Shown here: positions 47,373 through 61,930 of the stretch, piece after piece
Layout of the letters: the number at the start of each line of letters is the position of its first letter
Numbering within the stretch: position 1 is the stretch's first letter
Source: Morchella semilibera
Taxonomy: Eukaryota > Ascomycota > Pezizomycetes > Pezizales > Morchellaceae
Assembly: GCA_009192285.1 (NCBI GenBank)
Contig: CM018605.1
Location: 1,963,247-2,027,246, forward strand
DNA length: 64,000 bases
Reading direction: 5' to 3'
Position numbers and translations under genes: made by a program
The notes under the pieces: model-generated
The model's database searches: none
What the model was told of the DNA's origin: nothing
Seen by the model: only the letters and a program-made list of their open reading frames with translations

Positions 47373-48157
47373 AGTACAAAATTAATTAAAATGGGACGCG
47401 GTAGGCTATGATGCCATACTTATGGAAATACTTGCGAGATACCATTTCACTGTTTTGCCAATGGTAATCTGGATTGCGAACAGCACTTGCCCCTCCTTGT
47501 CCCTGAGACGTTTAACATCAGCCCCAATACGCCAGGCTTCTGAAGTTTGTTAAAATACCACCCATTCGCCCCTTGATATCTTCCGCCGCGGCAATATCCC
47601 CCAAAACTTTCTTCCGCCTCCTTAATACCACGGCAACAAACATTTGCAGAAATCGGCCAATAGACTAGGGAGAGGCCTAGCCCTATATTTCCTAGCTATA
47701 TTCCTTAAACGTCTTCTAATAAGGTAAAGCCAGAAGAATAGGCTTTGATACCGACTCTACTTCACCTAGCGTTTGGTTTAGTAAAGTTTCAAATCATGTA
47801 TCGGTAGAGTGAACTTCGACTCTGGTGATCCATAGCCAGTCAAATATAAAGGATAACCAGGGCTAGGGTTGTATAGTTACACAAATAGGATAATATGTAT
47901 GGCATATATGACATTTAACTGCTTCGCAAGCTAAACAAGTGATATTTTTAAACTCCAAACTCCCTTTAGATGTAAACCACCCTGAGAACCCAGATGCGAA
48001 TCTAAAATGTGGTAATCATGATCTCGTCGCTGAGAACCAGCGATTGATTCCCTCTTCTGCGCTGGAACTCACAACACTAGTGTCAAAAGTCGTTTCAAAC
48101 GCGCTACCCCTACGGACGAATGGCTAGGGAGGAATAGACCCTTAGCCTAACTCCCTA
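47373..48157. other. Convergent intergenic region, RRP46 to oxidoreductase-like gene
   Basis: 785 bp without a recognisable gene or repeat. A small palindromic stretch CGCTGAGAACCAGCG lies near 48031. Confidence 0.4.
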
Positions 48158-48903
48158 TCAACCCGGTGTAGACCCCATTGTCTTATGCTTCTCCTTTAGT
48201 CGTTTTTCTGTCTCCATGAAAGCTTTCATGCCAACAGGGATATCATCGTATCCCTCCCACAGCCCGCCAGCTGGCGGGCCGCCATCATCATCCATGCTAC
48301 TGCTAAGTCCCTGTGCAGCATCCTGTAACTTCTGTTTGGCCCGTGCCTCGTTCATAGCCGCACGCCACTCTTCTAGATCTTCTCTGAATATGTCCCTGCG
48401 TCCATGAGTTAGATAAACCAGCTTCTGAGTTGATTTCATGCGCCTGACGAACCAAGTACAGTTGACACATCCCGACATGCAGCAATTATCTGGCTCTGTC
48501 GGTTTTGGTGGAACCCTGACACCTGCAATGATAGTTCCTTTCCGTCTCTTCTCCTCTTCGCGCCTCCCCGGTCCTGCCAGGCGTGAACCAAATACTACCC
48601 GTGCTTTCTCAACGCGGGTATTTGCATCCGCCGTAGTAGTGGGATCATTTGGGGAGAAGGGTTCAGTTGGCGGTGTTGTGGCAGGTGGGTGTGGTACACC
48701 TGGCGGTAGAGGATTCGCAGGATGAAATGGAGTATCAAGGAGTACTATAAGCCATTTGTTTTAGAACAATAGTGGTGGGGGTGTATATCGAGAGACTCAC
48801 ATTTATAGAAGCCTGTTAATGGATGTACTTGCTGTGCATTCTGGGAACGCGCTGCGAAAGAATGAGCGTACCTTCGGAATGTTCCAATCAGCACTTTATC
48901 CAT
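48158..48903 (-). CDS. Mitochondrial oxidoreductase-like domain protein (OXLD1-type)
   Basis: Predicted exons (minus strand) 48903-48801, 48744-48453 and 48395-48158 join in phase to 210 aa. The N-terminus (MDKVLIGTFRRYAHSFAARS) looks like a mitochondrial presequence. The domain signature is P-x-P-x-x-P-D-N-C-C-M-S-G-C-V-N-C-x-W-D followed by REDLEEW; the closely spaced cysteines probably bind a metal or form disulfides. The Trp-Asp junction is created by splicing out the 57-nt intron 48396-48452, which restores the conserved order. A Pro/Thr-rich linker precedes the domain and a helical basic tail (EARAKQKLQDAAQ ... TEKRLKEKHK) follows. The biochemical role of the family is not established. 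Confidence 0.82.
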
Positions 48904-49472
48904 ACTGTGAAGTGGCTCATAAAGGAGCGCATATACTGGTACAATACTGGGGTATCAATGATCAAGCTCTTATCGGGGTGAGGAATGTTGAAACTTTTGC
49001 TGGTCGTAGCAACGCGGCCGAGGTTGTGTGAAAATAAGTCCGTGCGTCCCACAACCAGCGCTTAGTAAACGAAGTTCTTCCAGAGGTCTCGGTGTTGGAT
49101 TTCGGGGGGTCCGATAGGTATTATTTCCGACCGCCAGAGAATTCCTAGTTTGGGGTATGACTAAACTGATTTTCAAGGCCTGTGGAAATTAGGTGCCTCT
49201 TTCTGGTCTGTGTGACCACCACTTTACTATATGGAGATTTCAGGAACACGAATTATCCCTATATAAGTGGTAGCATCACTCCACGTCACTCGGCCGACCC
49301 ACTTGGGCCTCTGGCGATGAGGGATTCCCCTGGCATATTGCTGAAACATGAGAAAACTCGGTACCGGTATCGGGTATTCATGAGTTGCATCTCAAGCTTC
49401 TGTAAATCCCTCAGAAAGCGGGTAGCCACAAGGTAGCCCAGGAAGCTTCTACCGAAATTCGATTGCTATATA

Positions 49473-49611
49473 TTACCTCGACCCGGCCGTCTAGAAATCA
49501 TCTCTTGCATGTCTTGCCGCTCTTCATGAGATTCGACACCTTTTGTTGAACTCCCTCATTGTACCTACGATTCCCGAAACCACCCCTTTCTTTTTAGACG
49601 GCCGGTTGGTT
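49473..49611. mobile_element. MITE-like element with 11-bp target duplication
   Basis: ATTGCTATATA occurs exactly at 49462-49472 and 49612-49622. Just inside are inverted repeats with core CCGGCCGTCTA (49483-49493) and TAGACGGCCGG (49595-49605). The element is 139 bp with no coding capacity. The 9 to 11 bp duplication size suggests a Mutator-like family, different in sequence from the TAGTCTCGT elements. Confidence 0.72.
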
Positions 49612-50222
49612 ATTGCTATATACGTGTCCAATGGGACGGACGCGTGTCAGGGTTCGCCAAAAAAATAAATCCTATGTTTTGCGAACCTCGGACTATGCAC
49701 TCTATTGTGTAACCCAGTCTTACTATTAGTTGATATTCATGTTCTACAATCATACGCCAGGATCGAACATAACAATTAACACGAGAGTAGAGTATAACAT
49801 GAGTCATTGAGAAAGGGGAAGTTGTCAGGAAGCTTTGAAGGTTGCACGGACGTTGTAAGTAAGTACATGTATCTACCGAGGGAGGGGGCTGTGGGGGGAT
49901 CTCGTATCCAAATATTCAAAACAATGGCTGCATGTAGCCTGGGATATCTGCCTGTATATAAGTACGGCGCAAGAAGGCCTAGAGGCGGGTGTGTCAACTT
50001 CAGAGGGTTTTTTTGTTAAGGGTCGAGTAGATCTCAACGATTTTTTTAAAAAAAAAAATGTGGCCCCCCACCCCCTACCGCAAAATTCGAGAAACTTTGT
50101 ATCTACATACACCAGATTGACGTCTAAAGGTGGCTCTGGCATATATACCCTTGCTGCCTCGCAACAGATAATACGTTAGCTTCTCAAGATTGAATGTTCT
50201 AATATCCTTTGATAGAGGGCGT

Positions 50223-50254
<32 letters not shown>

Positions 50255-53200
50255 GTCCGCCTACTCACGCATGGAGATGCAACTCAGTGAATTGCGTAAT
50301 ACAGAAGCCTTGTCGGGAATGTGCATATATTTAAGCGCAGCGGCAACTGGGGCCGCGCAGCAGCAACAGTGGTCTATCTACCAAATTTTAAAGTTTAGGA
50401 CGAGAATACAACCAAGGGTGGTGACAACCGTCGATATCAATATCGATTGCATTTCCATCCCAAACTTGAAGGTTTGGTAAGTAGGTAAATACATGTGATT
50501 ACTGCTGTTAAATCGAAGATAATGGGTTTTGGTCTTTAACTTTGGTTGTGACATTCCTATCATAATACTGGACCCTTTTGGTAGTAACGTGGCTTGTTTG
50601 TCCCTTAGTTTTTCCCCGTACTCTGCAGGTGTTAAAACCTTAGTTTAAGGCTGGTCAACAAGCGAAGGGGGGATAATCAACGACCAACCTCACACAACCC
50701 AAACAACGATTACTCTACATTAATATTATCACACGCCTTCAAGGAGTCTTGCATACTGCATCGTCTTGCACCACAGTCCTGCAGCGCGCTGCATCGAGTA
50801 AAGTACGATTCGTTCTGACTCTTAGTCATGGTGCCTGCCTATCTCTCCATGTAGGCTATTGAAGATATTCCCCGCTGTCACCGTTCAGTGCACTGTACTC
50901 TAGTACGGCATGCCGAAGGGAAACGTGGTATTGAGACAGCATCGGCATCGCTCCAGATGTTAAATTTCTTGAGTCTTCTGACGTCGATAAAGCTAGGGCA
51001 TATCGCTGATCTCTCCGTACGTTAGCTTTCCTGCCTCGATACCCTATCTCTCGCCCTTGTTGTTTTGTTAGCGCTGGTAACTTTTTTACGCCTCTCTTCT
51101 GTTTTGAGTTTCAACTTGTCTAGACCAGCCAGATGTAGCAGCGGGTGCAGGGTGCAGATCTCCTCTAGGGTGTTACCAAACGCTGCACAAACAGGGTCCA
51201 CATATCAAGTTTTTCTTGTGAATATCTCCAAAGAAACAACGAAGTCAGTGATGATGAGAGCACATCATGAGTTAATCAATTGTAGGGAGCTTATTCGATT
51301 TCGCTGTCTAGTGATATGCAGATCAGGGGTAATTTTCCGGATGGGCAGGGCAATGACGGATGAGGCTTGCCCGTGACGATGATAGTGCCGATCGTAATTC
51401 AAAAGCAACATGGATTAAGAGCGAAATCCGGCCGGAAAAGGCCATACGGCATCGCCATTTCTTTACCTAGGGATGAGTAGCTACCATAGACAGGCTACAG
51501 AGTCTTGATTCTCGATCGAGGAACGAGTAGTAGGAAAGCGGGGTAATTTGATAGGTCTACCCAATGAGTATTTAGATGGCTGTAGTAATGGAATATCACT
51601 ACTAAAAATAGGGGTATTTGTAACAACACTATGGCTCCTTCTAGAATGATATCAACATGCCCATGAGGTCTGATGAGGATAAGTACAAGAACATTCAAAA
51701 CCAATACACTGTATTGAAGGAAGCGCGCGGAAAATGGTAAGAAGAGAGATTCCTAACTGATGGCAGTAAGTTCTAGTAGCTTTAACTGGGCCCATAAGCG
51801 CATTCTCGCGGGTCATTCCCGTGTTTCTCATCTCTGTCCAGGTGCACTGCAGTAGCCCTACATTCATGTATGTATGCGGATGAAACGGGTTAGGTATGCA
51901 GAAACATTTGCAAGGAACGAGCATCTGGGGGAAACACCAAAAATAAATAAACAAATAGTGGGAAAGAGGAAGATGGAGGGTGATATGAAAATGGAGGTCA
52001 TCTTGTGGGGGTGAACCTGACCAAAAAGATCACATAGAATTGCACAACATAAGTACTAGCTGAGAATGGTCATAAGATGCTCGCAACTTACCAATGATTG
52101 GGTCAAGTGTCAACTCAATGTCTAACCATCGAAAACAAGAAATAAAAATGGGGCCACTTATCCACGCGAGATGTGTGTATATTTAAATATATTTATATAT
52201 CCCCAAGTGTGCAGTGTGCAGTCTGTTTCGAAAGCTGAAGTGTCAGTGTGGTAGTAGTAAACGGCGGCGGGCAAAGTGATAGCACCCAAGAGTAGTAAGC
52301 CTTCTTCGTATCTTGAGATTCGAAGCAAGTCTCGGGGCACAAAACACTTCGCCGGGAAATGCAGTTTCCGGCAACTGCAGCACCCCAGAAAGCATATGCC
52401 CGTAGAGGCGAGCACAAATGCACCTTGTGTAGGATAACACGGAGCGTACGACACCCTTGTAAACACCATGGGTCACATCCCGGCCTCGAGATTCTCAATT
52501 ATATGATCCCTACACAAGACGGGAGTACATCCGTGGCGAACTCACCTCCAACTCCCAAACTCTTGGGAATACTTTTCTTCGACCCTTCATACACTCTCCT
52601 CTTCTAACAGAGTGAACTATGAAGATTCTGCAGCAATAATAATAATAGTCAACGAAACTGCCGCATCACCTCTTCTTTAATACTAACTGTCGTTATAGCG
52701 CTTTGACGGACACAGGATAATTTGTGGAACTGAGACTTCTACCAACAAACATCCATAGTATTCCTCCTGTTACAGAGTCCTTCACAGCAGCAGCAGTCTA
52801 CCTGCAGACTAAGGACGCCTCCAAAATAAACAACGAATAGTGGCAGTTCTCGCTCGCTTGAATTGCTGACGAACGTCCTTTTGGGCACCGCTCTCGCTTT
52901 TGCCTCTCCCCCTTCAGCCCAAAAGGTATGTAGCATGTTCCTCAAAGGACAAGAGAATTTCCTAAGCTAGCTAGCCCAGGCCGTGCGGTGTTGTCCGTCG
53001 ATCTCGTTGGGCCTGCTTTTTTGGCCGAGCATCCCGTCCGTCCGTCCTCTTTCGCAATCCCTTGCTAATTCCAGATTGTGCCGCAGTTTCGTTCCGTTCT
53101 GCTAGGCACTCATACCTCCTTTACCCTCCTGAGCGTTTGGTTGTTTCCCTGAACTCGGACCCAGGAACAAATCTTTCAACCTCCATAATCTTTCTCTAAT

Positions 53201-53479
53201 CGACTTTCATCTTCCTCCATCTTTCGACACCGTTCGCTCGACCCATTCAATCGGTTCGGCGGCAGTCAGTACACTCATTAGGTGCTATTCATTTTCAGCT
53301 TTATTGTCACTCACTACCCTTCCTCGTCATCCACGGCTCCGTGGACTGGGCAGCAAATAGCTGGCGTGGATACACTCGTTATTTGTGCTTGTCATTCCTT
53401 GAATACTCGTGATTTCTTTTTTCGGTTAGTCGTTTGAAATAATTCTGCCTTTTTCTTTGGCCGAAATAGTTTGTTGAGG

Positions 53480-53539
53480 GTAAGTAGATCCATAACGATA
53501 CATGCTATTGTGAAGCTGATTTGTTTCGTGCATTAGCAG
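53480..53539 (+). other. Putative 5' leader intron of WSC gene
   Basis: GTAAGTAGATCC at 53480 and CATTAGCAG ending at 53539 enclose 60 nt with normal fungal intron signals, upstream of the ATG at 53687. It is placed in the leader because no reading frame continues through it. Confidence 0.45.
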
Positions 53540-53686
53540 TTACCGTCTCTGCTCAAAACTTTACGTACCTCCCCCACGGTTAAGTTCCAGATTCAATCCT
53601 CGATTCTCTCAACCCTTGGTGGATGGTTTCGTGCCTTTCGAGACACAAGTAAATATAATACATTGCTCTCAACTTATATTATCACG

Positions 53687-55272
53687 ATGGTACGATCAAA
53701 TAATAGTGACCGAACACCCCGATACACTGCGACTCGGTCTGGAACGGAAGTTATGCGTGGGCAAAACCACGAGCGAAAGCGACAATCTGGCTTGGTCATG
53801 GGTATTGGGGTCGGGGGATGGTGGTTGCGGACGACGTTGACGACAGTGCTACTGTTGTCATGTGCAATTGGGAGCAGTAGTGCGGCGGATATGGCATATT
53901 GCTCTAGTCTCAATACTGGCTCAAGTTCATCACCAAGTACGCTAGACTCCTATTCAACAATGAAGTTCAGGTTTAGGGAAGCGATCCGGATGGGAAACTG
54001 ACGTTGATTTTTTTACCCGTTTAGTGACCGACACTTTCCAGAGTAACGGACTCTGTACCAGCTATTGTCAAGCCGACTATGCCTTTGCCATTCTCCAGGG
54101 CTCAAAATGTTGGTGTTCGAATTATGCACCAGCCGCAACAACTACAGGCTGTACACAAGCATGTCCTGGATATGGGTACGAAACATGTGGAAGCGTCACG
54201 AAGAACGTTTTCGGTTACATCGCTCTTTCAAACGTTGCACCGAGTGGCACTGTTGGCTCCTCTTCATCGGTGAGAACTACCTCGAATCCTCCTAATACAA
54301 TCTCTTCCTTTTCCCTCCAAATCTCTACGGTTGTCGAAGCTGGACCTACCCGGACGATCATAATCGTATGAGTATTCTCTTCTTTTCGTGATGTGATACC
54401 CTCTTCAATTTTGTTATTGTTTTATTATAAATCATTATATTACCTTAATTACCAGTGGTTTGTTTCTCCATCACTATTACAACTTATTAATATCATAATT
54501 CCAGACTGCGTCTTCAACATCATCATCATCTTCGTCCACAAGCACAACATCTACATCAACTACTACTACAACGACTTCTTCTTCTTCTTCCTCTTCTACC
54601 AGCACCAGCACTACCCCAACCGAATCTCCTACCATTAGCGTCATAACCTCAGTTGGGGGTGTTAGAACAGTAACTTACATACCCGAGACAACACCATCAG
54701 CAACCGCTACTGCAGAACCATCCACGAGCAATAATGGCTTTTTCTCGCAACCCGGACGTGTTGCTGGTGTTTTCGTTGGTGTTGCTCTTCTGGTTATCGC
54801 CATAGTTGGGGCGCTTATGGTCTTTTTTTACCGTAGAAATAAACAAAGAAACTCCATGCATGGTGGCCCAGAGGCTGCTGTTATTCCGGCCGGTGGCGCG
54901 GGTGTTATGACTGGTAGTCGTCGGAGATCTCGCTCTTTGAGTACACTGGGTCTTATGGGAGAGAAAGGGTTCCATTCGGTAGATACTGCACCATCAACGG
55001 GCCCGCCTAACATGGCAGGATTGAACGGGGTGGGGAGTACTGCTTCAAGAGGGCCTGATGGAACCAAATTGGTTGATCAACGGCTTGACCCTAGTCAACT
55101 ATATCTGCGATACGATCCTGATACTGGAAGTTCACGGATGAGTGTGAGGAGTTTGCGAGACGATGCTGACTATTCGAGACGGGTCTTGCGGGTATGTTGA
55201 AATCCCTATAATCTAAATATGGATAGGCACTGACTTTCATATTTGATCTAGCTGGCAAACCCTGACGATTAG
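53687..55272 (+). CDS. WSC-domain cell-wall stress sensor
   Basis: A plasma-membrane sensor of the cell-wall-integrity pathway. Predicted exons 53687-53936, 54025-54365, 54505-55191 and 55252-55272 join in phase (432 aa). An unusually long basic N-terminus precedes the hydrophobic signal segment (TTLTTVLLLSCAIGSSSAA). The WSC domain has regularly spaced cysteines (YCSSLNTGS, NGLCTSYC, CWCSNYAP, CTQACPGY, ETCGS). A Ser/Thr-rich extracellular stalk (about 54505-54750) is expected to be O-mannosylated. A single transmembrane helix (VAGVFVGVALLVIAIVGALMVFF, about 54760-54830) is followed by Arg/Lys and a cytoplasmic tail ending LANPDD. An NPD-type C-terminus is typical of Wsc1-like sensors and is used to contact the Rho1 exchange factor. 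The last exon is 21 nt. Confidence 0.9.
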
Positions 55273-58200
55273 TTTCAAAGTTTCAAGCACTCACATAGGG
55301 AGAAGTTTTTTGTTTTCGTGTAATAAAATTTGGGACGTATTTGTTATTAGCGCTGGGTTTGGGGTTCGAGAAGGGGGGGGGGGGAGGTTGCAGTAACGTT
55401 TGCGGGCTTTCCGCTCACCATCTTTCTATTCTGGGTCCGGGGAATTTTCTTCTTTTATTTTTTTTTATATCTTCTTGCATAACACCAAAGGTAAACGGTG
55501 GATTCTCTAAGTACATGGCTCTCTTCCTCGACATAAATACAAGGGGTTTTTATATGAATCACCTTGTCTATTTCCATTCCCCCCCCCCCCCCCCAAATTC
55601 TTTTTCTTGGTTGATAGAGCGGCGGTTTTTAGGCCTTTATTTCTCTGATCATTATCTCCGGTTCGCCGCTACCCACACTCCTTTATGTATGCTCAGCTTT
55701 TCAGGTCTCACTTTTGTACCTGTCTTGCTAAATGCTGCCGTTTCCCGTTATTTCACCCCATAGAGCATTTGCGCTTACTGTACGCCAACCTGGTCCTTTA
55801 TCTTAATTGGCACGAGTTCTGCTAGAGACGGAGATTATCAGTAGTGGTTTTTCCTATTTTGTAAAAACACGGCGTTTCTAACGTGTATATTTTGCTTTTT
55901 GCTGAATAAAAGGAAACATATCACTCTACTACTACTCGCAGTTAGTTGAGAACCTCTCATGGGAACATTATATAGATTGCAAAAGCGCACTCGTAGATCT
56001 AGAGACTGGACTCCCTTGTAGCTATCATGATCCCGTGGGAGCCTAGGATCAGAATTTAATTAAGAGCCTACCTTTTTGGAAGGCCGCTGCGCGGCTGCGA
56101 TACATGTATGTACATGTACATGTAGTTTATCTTTTACCCCACCTCTAAACGTCCTACAGCTATTGCTGCCGCTGCATGCGCACGAAGATCTGTCTCTTAC
56201 ATCCATCTCTTCATCTGAAAGGGCGACACTTAGATGCGGCCATAACTGCACCAATTTTTTTTCTTTTTCTGCGGGTTTCGGTCTCGCCTATTCTGGCCTC
56301 TCTCTTGTTGGGGTCTTGGCAAGTCATGATCCCTCACTCGGTCTATTTTAACCTGAGTGGGGGTTCCGATCCGCCACGAATTCGGCCTGCAAGGGTGGGT
56401 ATCCGCTCAAGACTTCTGCCGGAGTAGCATTCCCGCAACCCTAACACCTATAGCGTAGGTACAAGGCTAAAAGACGAGAGTTACATGTCTCTCGGCGGCC
56501 GCGCGTATTGTGCCTCGCGCGTGAAAATCTCACCCGCTTGAGTATAAGCCTAAACAGCCATACCATCAAGTAGATGCATGTAAACAAAGTACCTAATGGG
56601 TTCATGTGGAGTATCAAAAGGGGGAGGCTGGGAACGATGTAAGACAACATATTGAAGAGGTAAATGCCAAGAGAAGCCCCGGGGGGGGGGGGGGGGGAGA
56701 GGAGGGGTCGAAGGTTAGGTGTCCCGCATAAATGGTAGACGTACGAAATGAGAAAGTAGCCGTCGATTGGCCCGCGTGTAGACTAGGCTAATTTAGAGTT
56801 ACGTAGTACATTGCCATAACAGTTATCAAAATCTCTGCTTAATTACATGTAGAAGTCAAGTCAACCCAGAAACACGTGCACACATAAACTCTTGGTACCC
56901 ACCCGGTAGTAGTACTACTGGATCCGTTCCGGACCAGATATTTCAGAGGTTACTTTAGGCATTTTACTCAGGCATTTAGTAAAAAGTTATGAAGTTTGTG
57001 AATGGAGACCTATTTCGGGGCGGTATCAATGGTAACAAATATGAGTCGGGCCTAAAAAGCCTGTTAGCTGACTGACTATGCTTTTATCTGTGATTTCTTT
57101 TAAGAGTCGAAGTATGCTCTTAGTTGGGGACGATGCGATTTCACAAAACATACATTACATGTAGTGTATCTACAAGTAGGATATCAAGACTACATGTAGT
57201 CTTTGATACATGTAGGTGTATCTTGTTTGTGTACTGTAAATTTACCGCGATTATTACAATGGAGTACATGAGTATCATGTATGCCTGATGAGTACCAGCC
57301 TAATCTGTGTTTTAAGCATACATGTAAACGCTATACTGCTACATGTATCCCTGTGTACAACATATACGAAGTACATGTATGTACTTTATCGCTGGTACAT
57401 ACATACATGTATTACGTAGTGAATGTCGGGTTGCATATAATAGATACTGCCTGCTGCTTAAACATCTAAATTCCAAAACACCGAAGCTGGATGTTTTTAA
57501 AGGGAAAACTGTGCCAAAAGCAAATATTTTCTTAAATGTTTTCTATTTAAATACTACAGTACTGAAAGGAGGCCCTAGGCGTGGGATTAATGTGGTAGGG
57601 ATACGGTATTTGTACAGTACTCTTCCTCTAATTCGGTGATTTCACCCCATTTTTTCAAACTGTAGCTCCGCAGGTAAGTAATTAGCAGCGGACAAGGGGT
57701 CATTAGGGAAACCCCAAATATCACAAAGATCTCACTTTTTTATAACTTACGCTACCTGCTAATGTGAGCTGTTGGAGTAAGTTGGGAATCGGAAGGCTTT
57801 TTTGTGCACTTGTAACAACTTATCCAGTAAAGTCACGTATTGATTGATTATCACCTACACATGTAGTTCGTACTGTCTTGTGCATCTATCTATATATACA
57901 TATAATCACCTAAGTGTATAGTCTCGTGCCCATCCCTTATTTTGGTGTGGTTGGTGTTGTAGTATTTTGTGTGCGTGTATATTAGTCCACACCTTCCGGT
58001 ATTGTACACACCACCTAAAGAAATACTGGTTGGGTCTGGGAACGAGACTACTAAGTGTAGGTATTGGTGCGGTCTTATAGGATGCATGTATATTGAAATA
58101 AATTGAACGCTGTAGTACTTGTAGGTAGTACTACACGCAATATCGCCAAGACTCTTTTAGAATCGTGGTACACTGCTAGAACCCGGTCGGTATATATGTA

Positions 58201-58689
58201 TACATGGTACATACATGTATGTAGGTTGTAGGTGGGACCTTTCTAGTATGTATCTGTATAAGTGCACGAAACAAAAGCAATAAAACGATCATTTTCGAGG
58301 ATCGGGTGTAGGTACATGTTGGTAAACTACTTCTAAGGACTATAAATACTCATATGCGTATTCATGAGTCCTGCAAGTTGTGAGATGACATGTCACTTTT
58401 GACTCGTTTCATTCGGATCGTTCCCAGCTAAGCTTTTACTAGTACCATCTTCCAAGCCTCAAGCACGCAATTCTAACATCTGTTAGCTGAGAAATCAACA
58501 AGCTCTAGCTCCGCCGATGATAACGCGATAAGGCGTGATCAAACCATTGCATTGGCCTTGGCAATACTTGTGTAAAATTTTGAAGTACAGAATTGTCTTC
58601 ACTAACTAAGATATAAGAGTCCCATGTTCCCAGCACATAGTAGTAAATGCGTGGAACCTAGAGCGATCTAAGAATCAAACCAGCTCAAG
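55273..58689. other. Intergenic region between WSC and MET2 genes
   Basis: 3.4 kb without a recognisable gene. It has G/C homopolymers (55371-55384, 55580-55594, about 56680-56697), at least twelve TACATGTA octamers concentrated at 56.1 and 57.1-57.4 kb and another near 58.2 kb, and a MITE-like element with a 9-bp duplication (57919-58050). Confidence 0.5.
57919..58050. mobile_element. MITE-like element, copy 2 (9-bp duplication)
   Basis: 132 bp with ends TAGTCTCGT and ACGAGACTA, flanked by exact 9-bp repeats CTAAGTGTA (57910-57918 and 58051-58059). It shares the first about 40 bp and the last about 35 bp with the copy at 21873-21985 (for example ATTTTGGTGTGGTTGG and TTGGGTCTGGGAACGAGAC), while the middle differs. 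Confidence 0.8.
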
Positions 58690-60512
<1,823 letters not shown>

Positions 60513-61930
60513 AGGAGCTCATGGGTGTAATGGTCTTAGTTTGTTTATGTTTTGACGCTTTTTTTTTTCTTTTTTTTTTTCGTATAGAATTCTAATTATG
60601 TCATATTATCGGAACCACATTTTGTTTAAGCTATCACCCTTCTCGGATCCATACAGTTACAAGACCCAAATATTTACCCTTTGTGCCGCTGTTACTACAT
60701 GGGTATAGATACATGTATGTACCCAGGGGGGTTGGAAAGTGATGCACATCCTGACTTCTGTAACTTATATACCCTCTATTATTGCCTGCAATGTATCTAG
60801 AGGTGTCTGGATACTAAATGTTTGCTTTATAGGGAAGAGGCCACTTCAAGTTAGTAAAAATGAGTGGTAAAGGTCGCAGAAAAGAATTGATAACAGACTC
60901 TTTGTTTTAGTTCCTGGTCACAAACAGAATCTAAATTCTCATAACATAGAAATAACCTCATATGGTATGTAACCATCTGGTGGTGGATGAATCACCGAAT
61001 ACATGTATGCATCACTTTAATTTCCGACACTCGGAGTACATGTAAATCGCACGTATGGGATACATGTAGGTTAGGTAGCTCTGTCATAGCTTGAAATGAG
61101 CTGTTGTATATGTACATGTAAGTGTAGAATGTTTTATCCGAAGACATAAAGTACTATTCTACCTACTAGGGGCAAAGAAACAATTGCTGAATTTAGAGAA
61201 TCTCTCATAAGTGGTTCGCGTATGTGTTCTAGGTGTAATATAATTAGAAAGTCTCAAGACTACATGTACGTGTAGACTTAGAGTAACTCATAGTTACATG
61301 TATCTACTGTCATGTAATTATATATAGGCCTGGAGAGAGCTGGAATTCTAACATAAAGAACAATATTGTATTCACATGATCTCCTTTAACACTTGATGAA
61401 TGTGTAGCATTGTTTTGGGTTTTGCAGTACCATATATAAGGTACATGTAATTAGCTATACTTAACGTACATATACATACTTAAGTAGTTGTTCTTTCTAG
61501 GAGCTCTAGTAGTGGTAGGTGGGGAAAACACCGTTGGAATACTGTGGGCTTTAATTTAGCCCGGTCGAAGCATTAATTATCCAGTCACTACAGCTCACTC
61601 GGTTGCAATTGTCCTAATCTACGAGTACCGCAGTCCCTGGTATAAAATTTCGACGTCAAAAAAATTATACAATTAGGAAATTTAATCAACCTGGGACTGA
61701 AAAGTTTCACCAAAGGCCCCCCAGGCCTAGGGCGCATATGGTAGATAATGCTACTTCTGCATCATGCATAGGTTTGTCTAGCCGGCCGGGTAATTCCATG
61801 TTCGAGTTTAGCAGCGTCAACTGGACAACTTTCAACGGAGGAGCCTCTTTGCACAAAAAGGAGACAGCTGTGTTCCACTCCCCACATCCGACCGCAACCT
61901 CCCCGCCATCCCCGCTATCAACCTTTCACC
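60513..61930. other. Intergenic region between MET2 and SEC21
   Basis: Contains about eight TACATGTA octamers between 60.7 and 61.45 kb, a poly-T tract (60560-60581), and an imperfect inverted repeat (CAGTCCCTGG near 61630 and CCTGGGACTG near 61690). The SEC21 promoter lies in the last few hundred bp. No gene seen. Confidence 0.5.

Larger units (their letters stand above)
48904..53686. other. Large divergent intergenic region upstream of WSC gene
   Basis: 4.8 kb with no convincing protein gene. Contains an inverted-repeat element with an 11-bp duplication (49462-49622), one TACATGTA octamer (49864), A/T-only runs (50043-50059; poly-T 50227-50254), and from about 52.9 kb a C/T-rich region that is likely the promoter and leader of the WSC gene. 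A good leader intron (GT at 53480, AG at 53539) is visible. A non-coding transcript cannot be excluded. Confidence 0.5.

Noticed and set aside
50190-50480. Plus-strand frame of 96 codons beginning near a poly-T run
   Set aside because: Its N-terminal poly-Phe is encoded by the T homopolymer, and no similarity to a family is visible.
61630-61699. CAGTCCC...GGGACTG as a mariner MITE
   Set aside because: The arms match only in part, the outer TA is missing and the size is very small; kept only as an imperfect inverted repeat.
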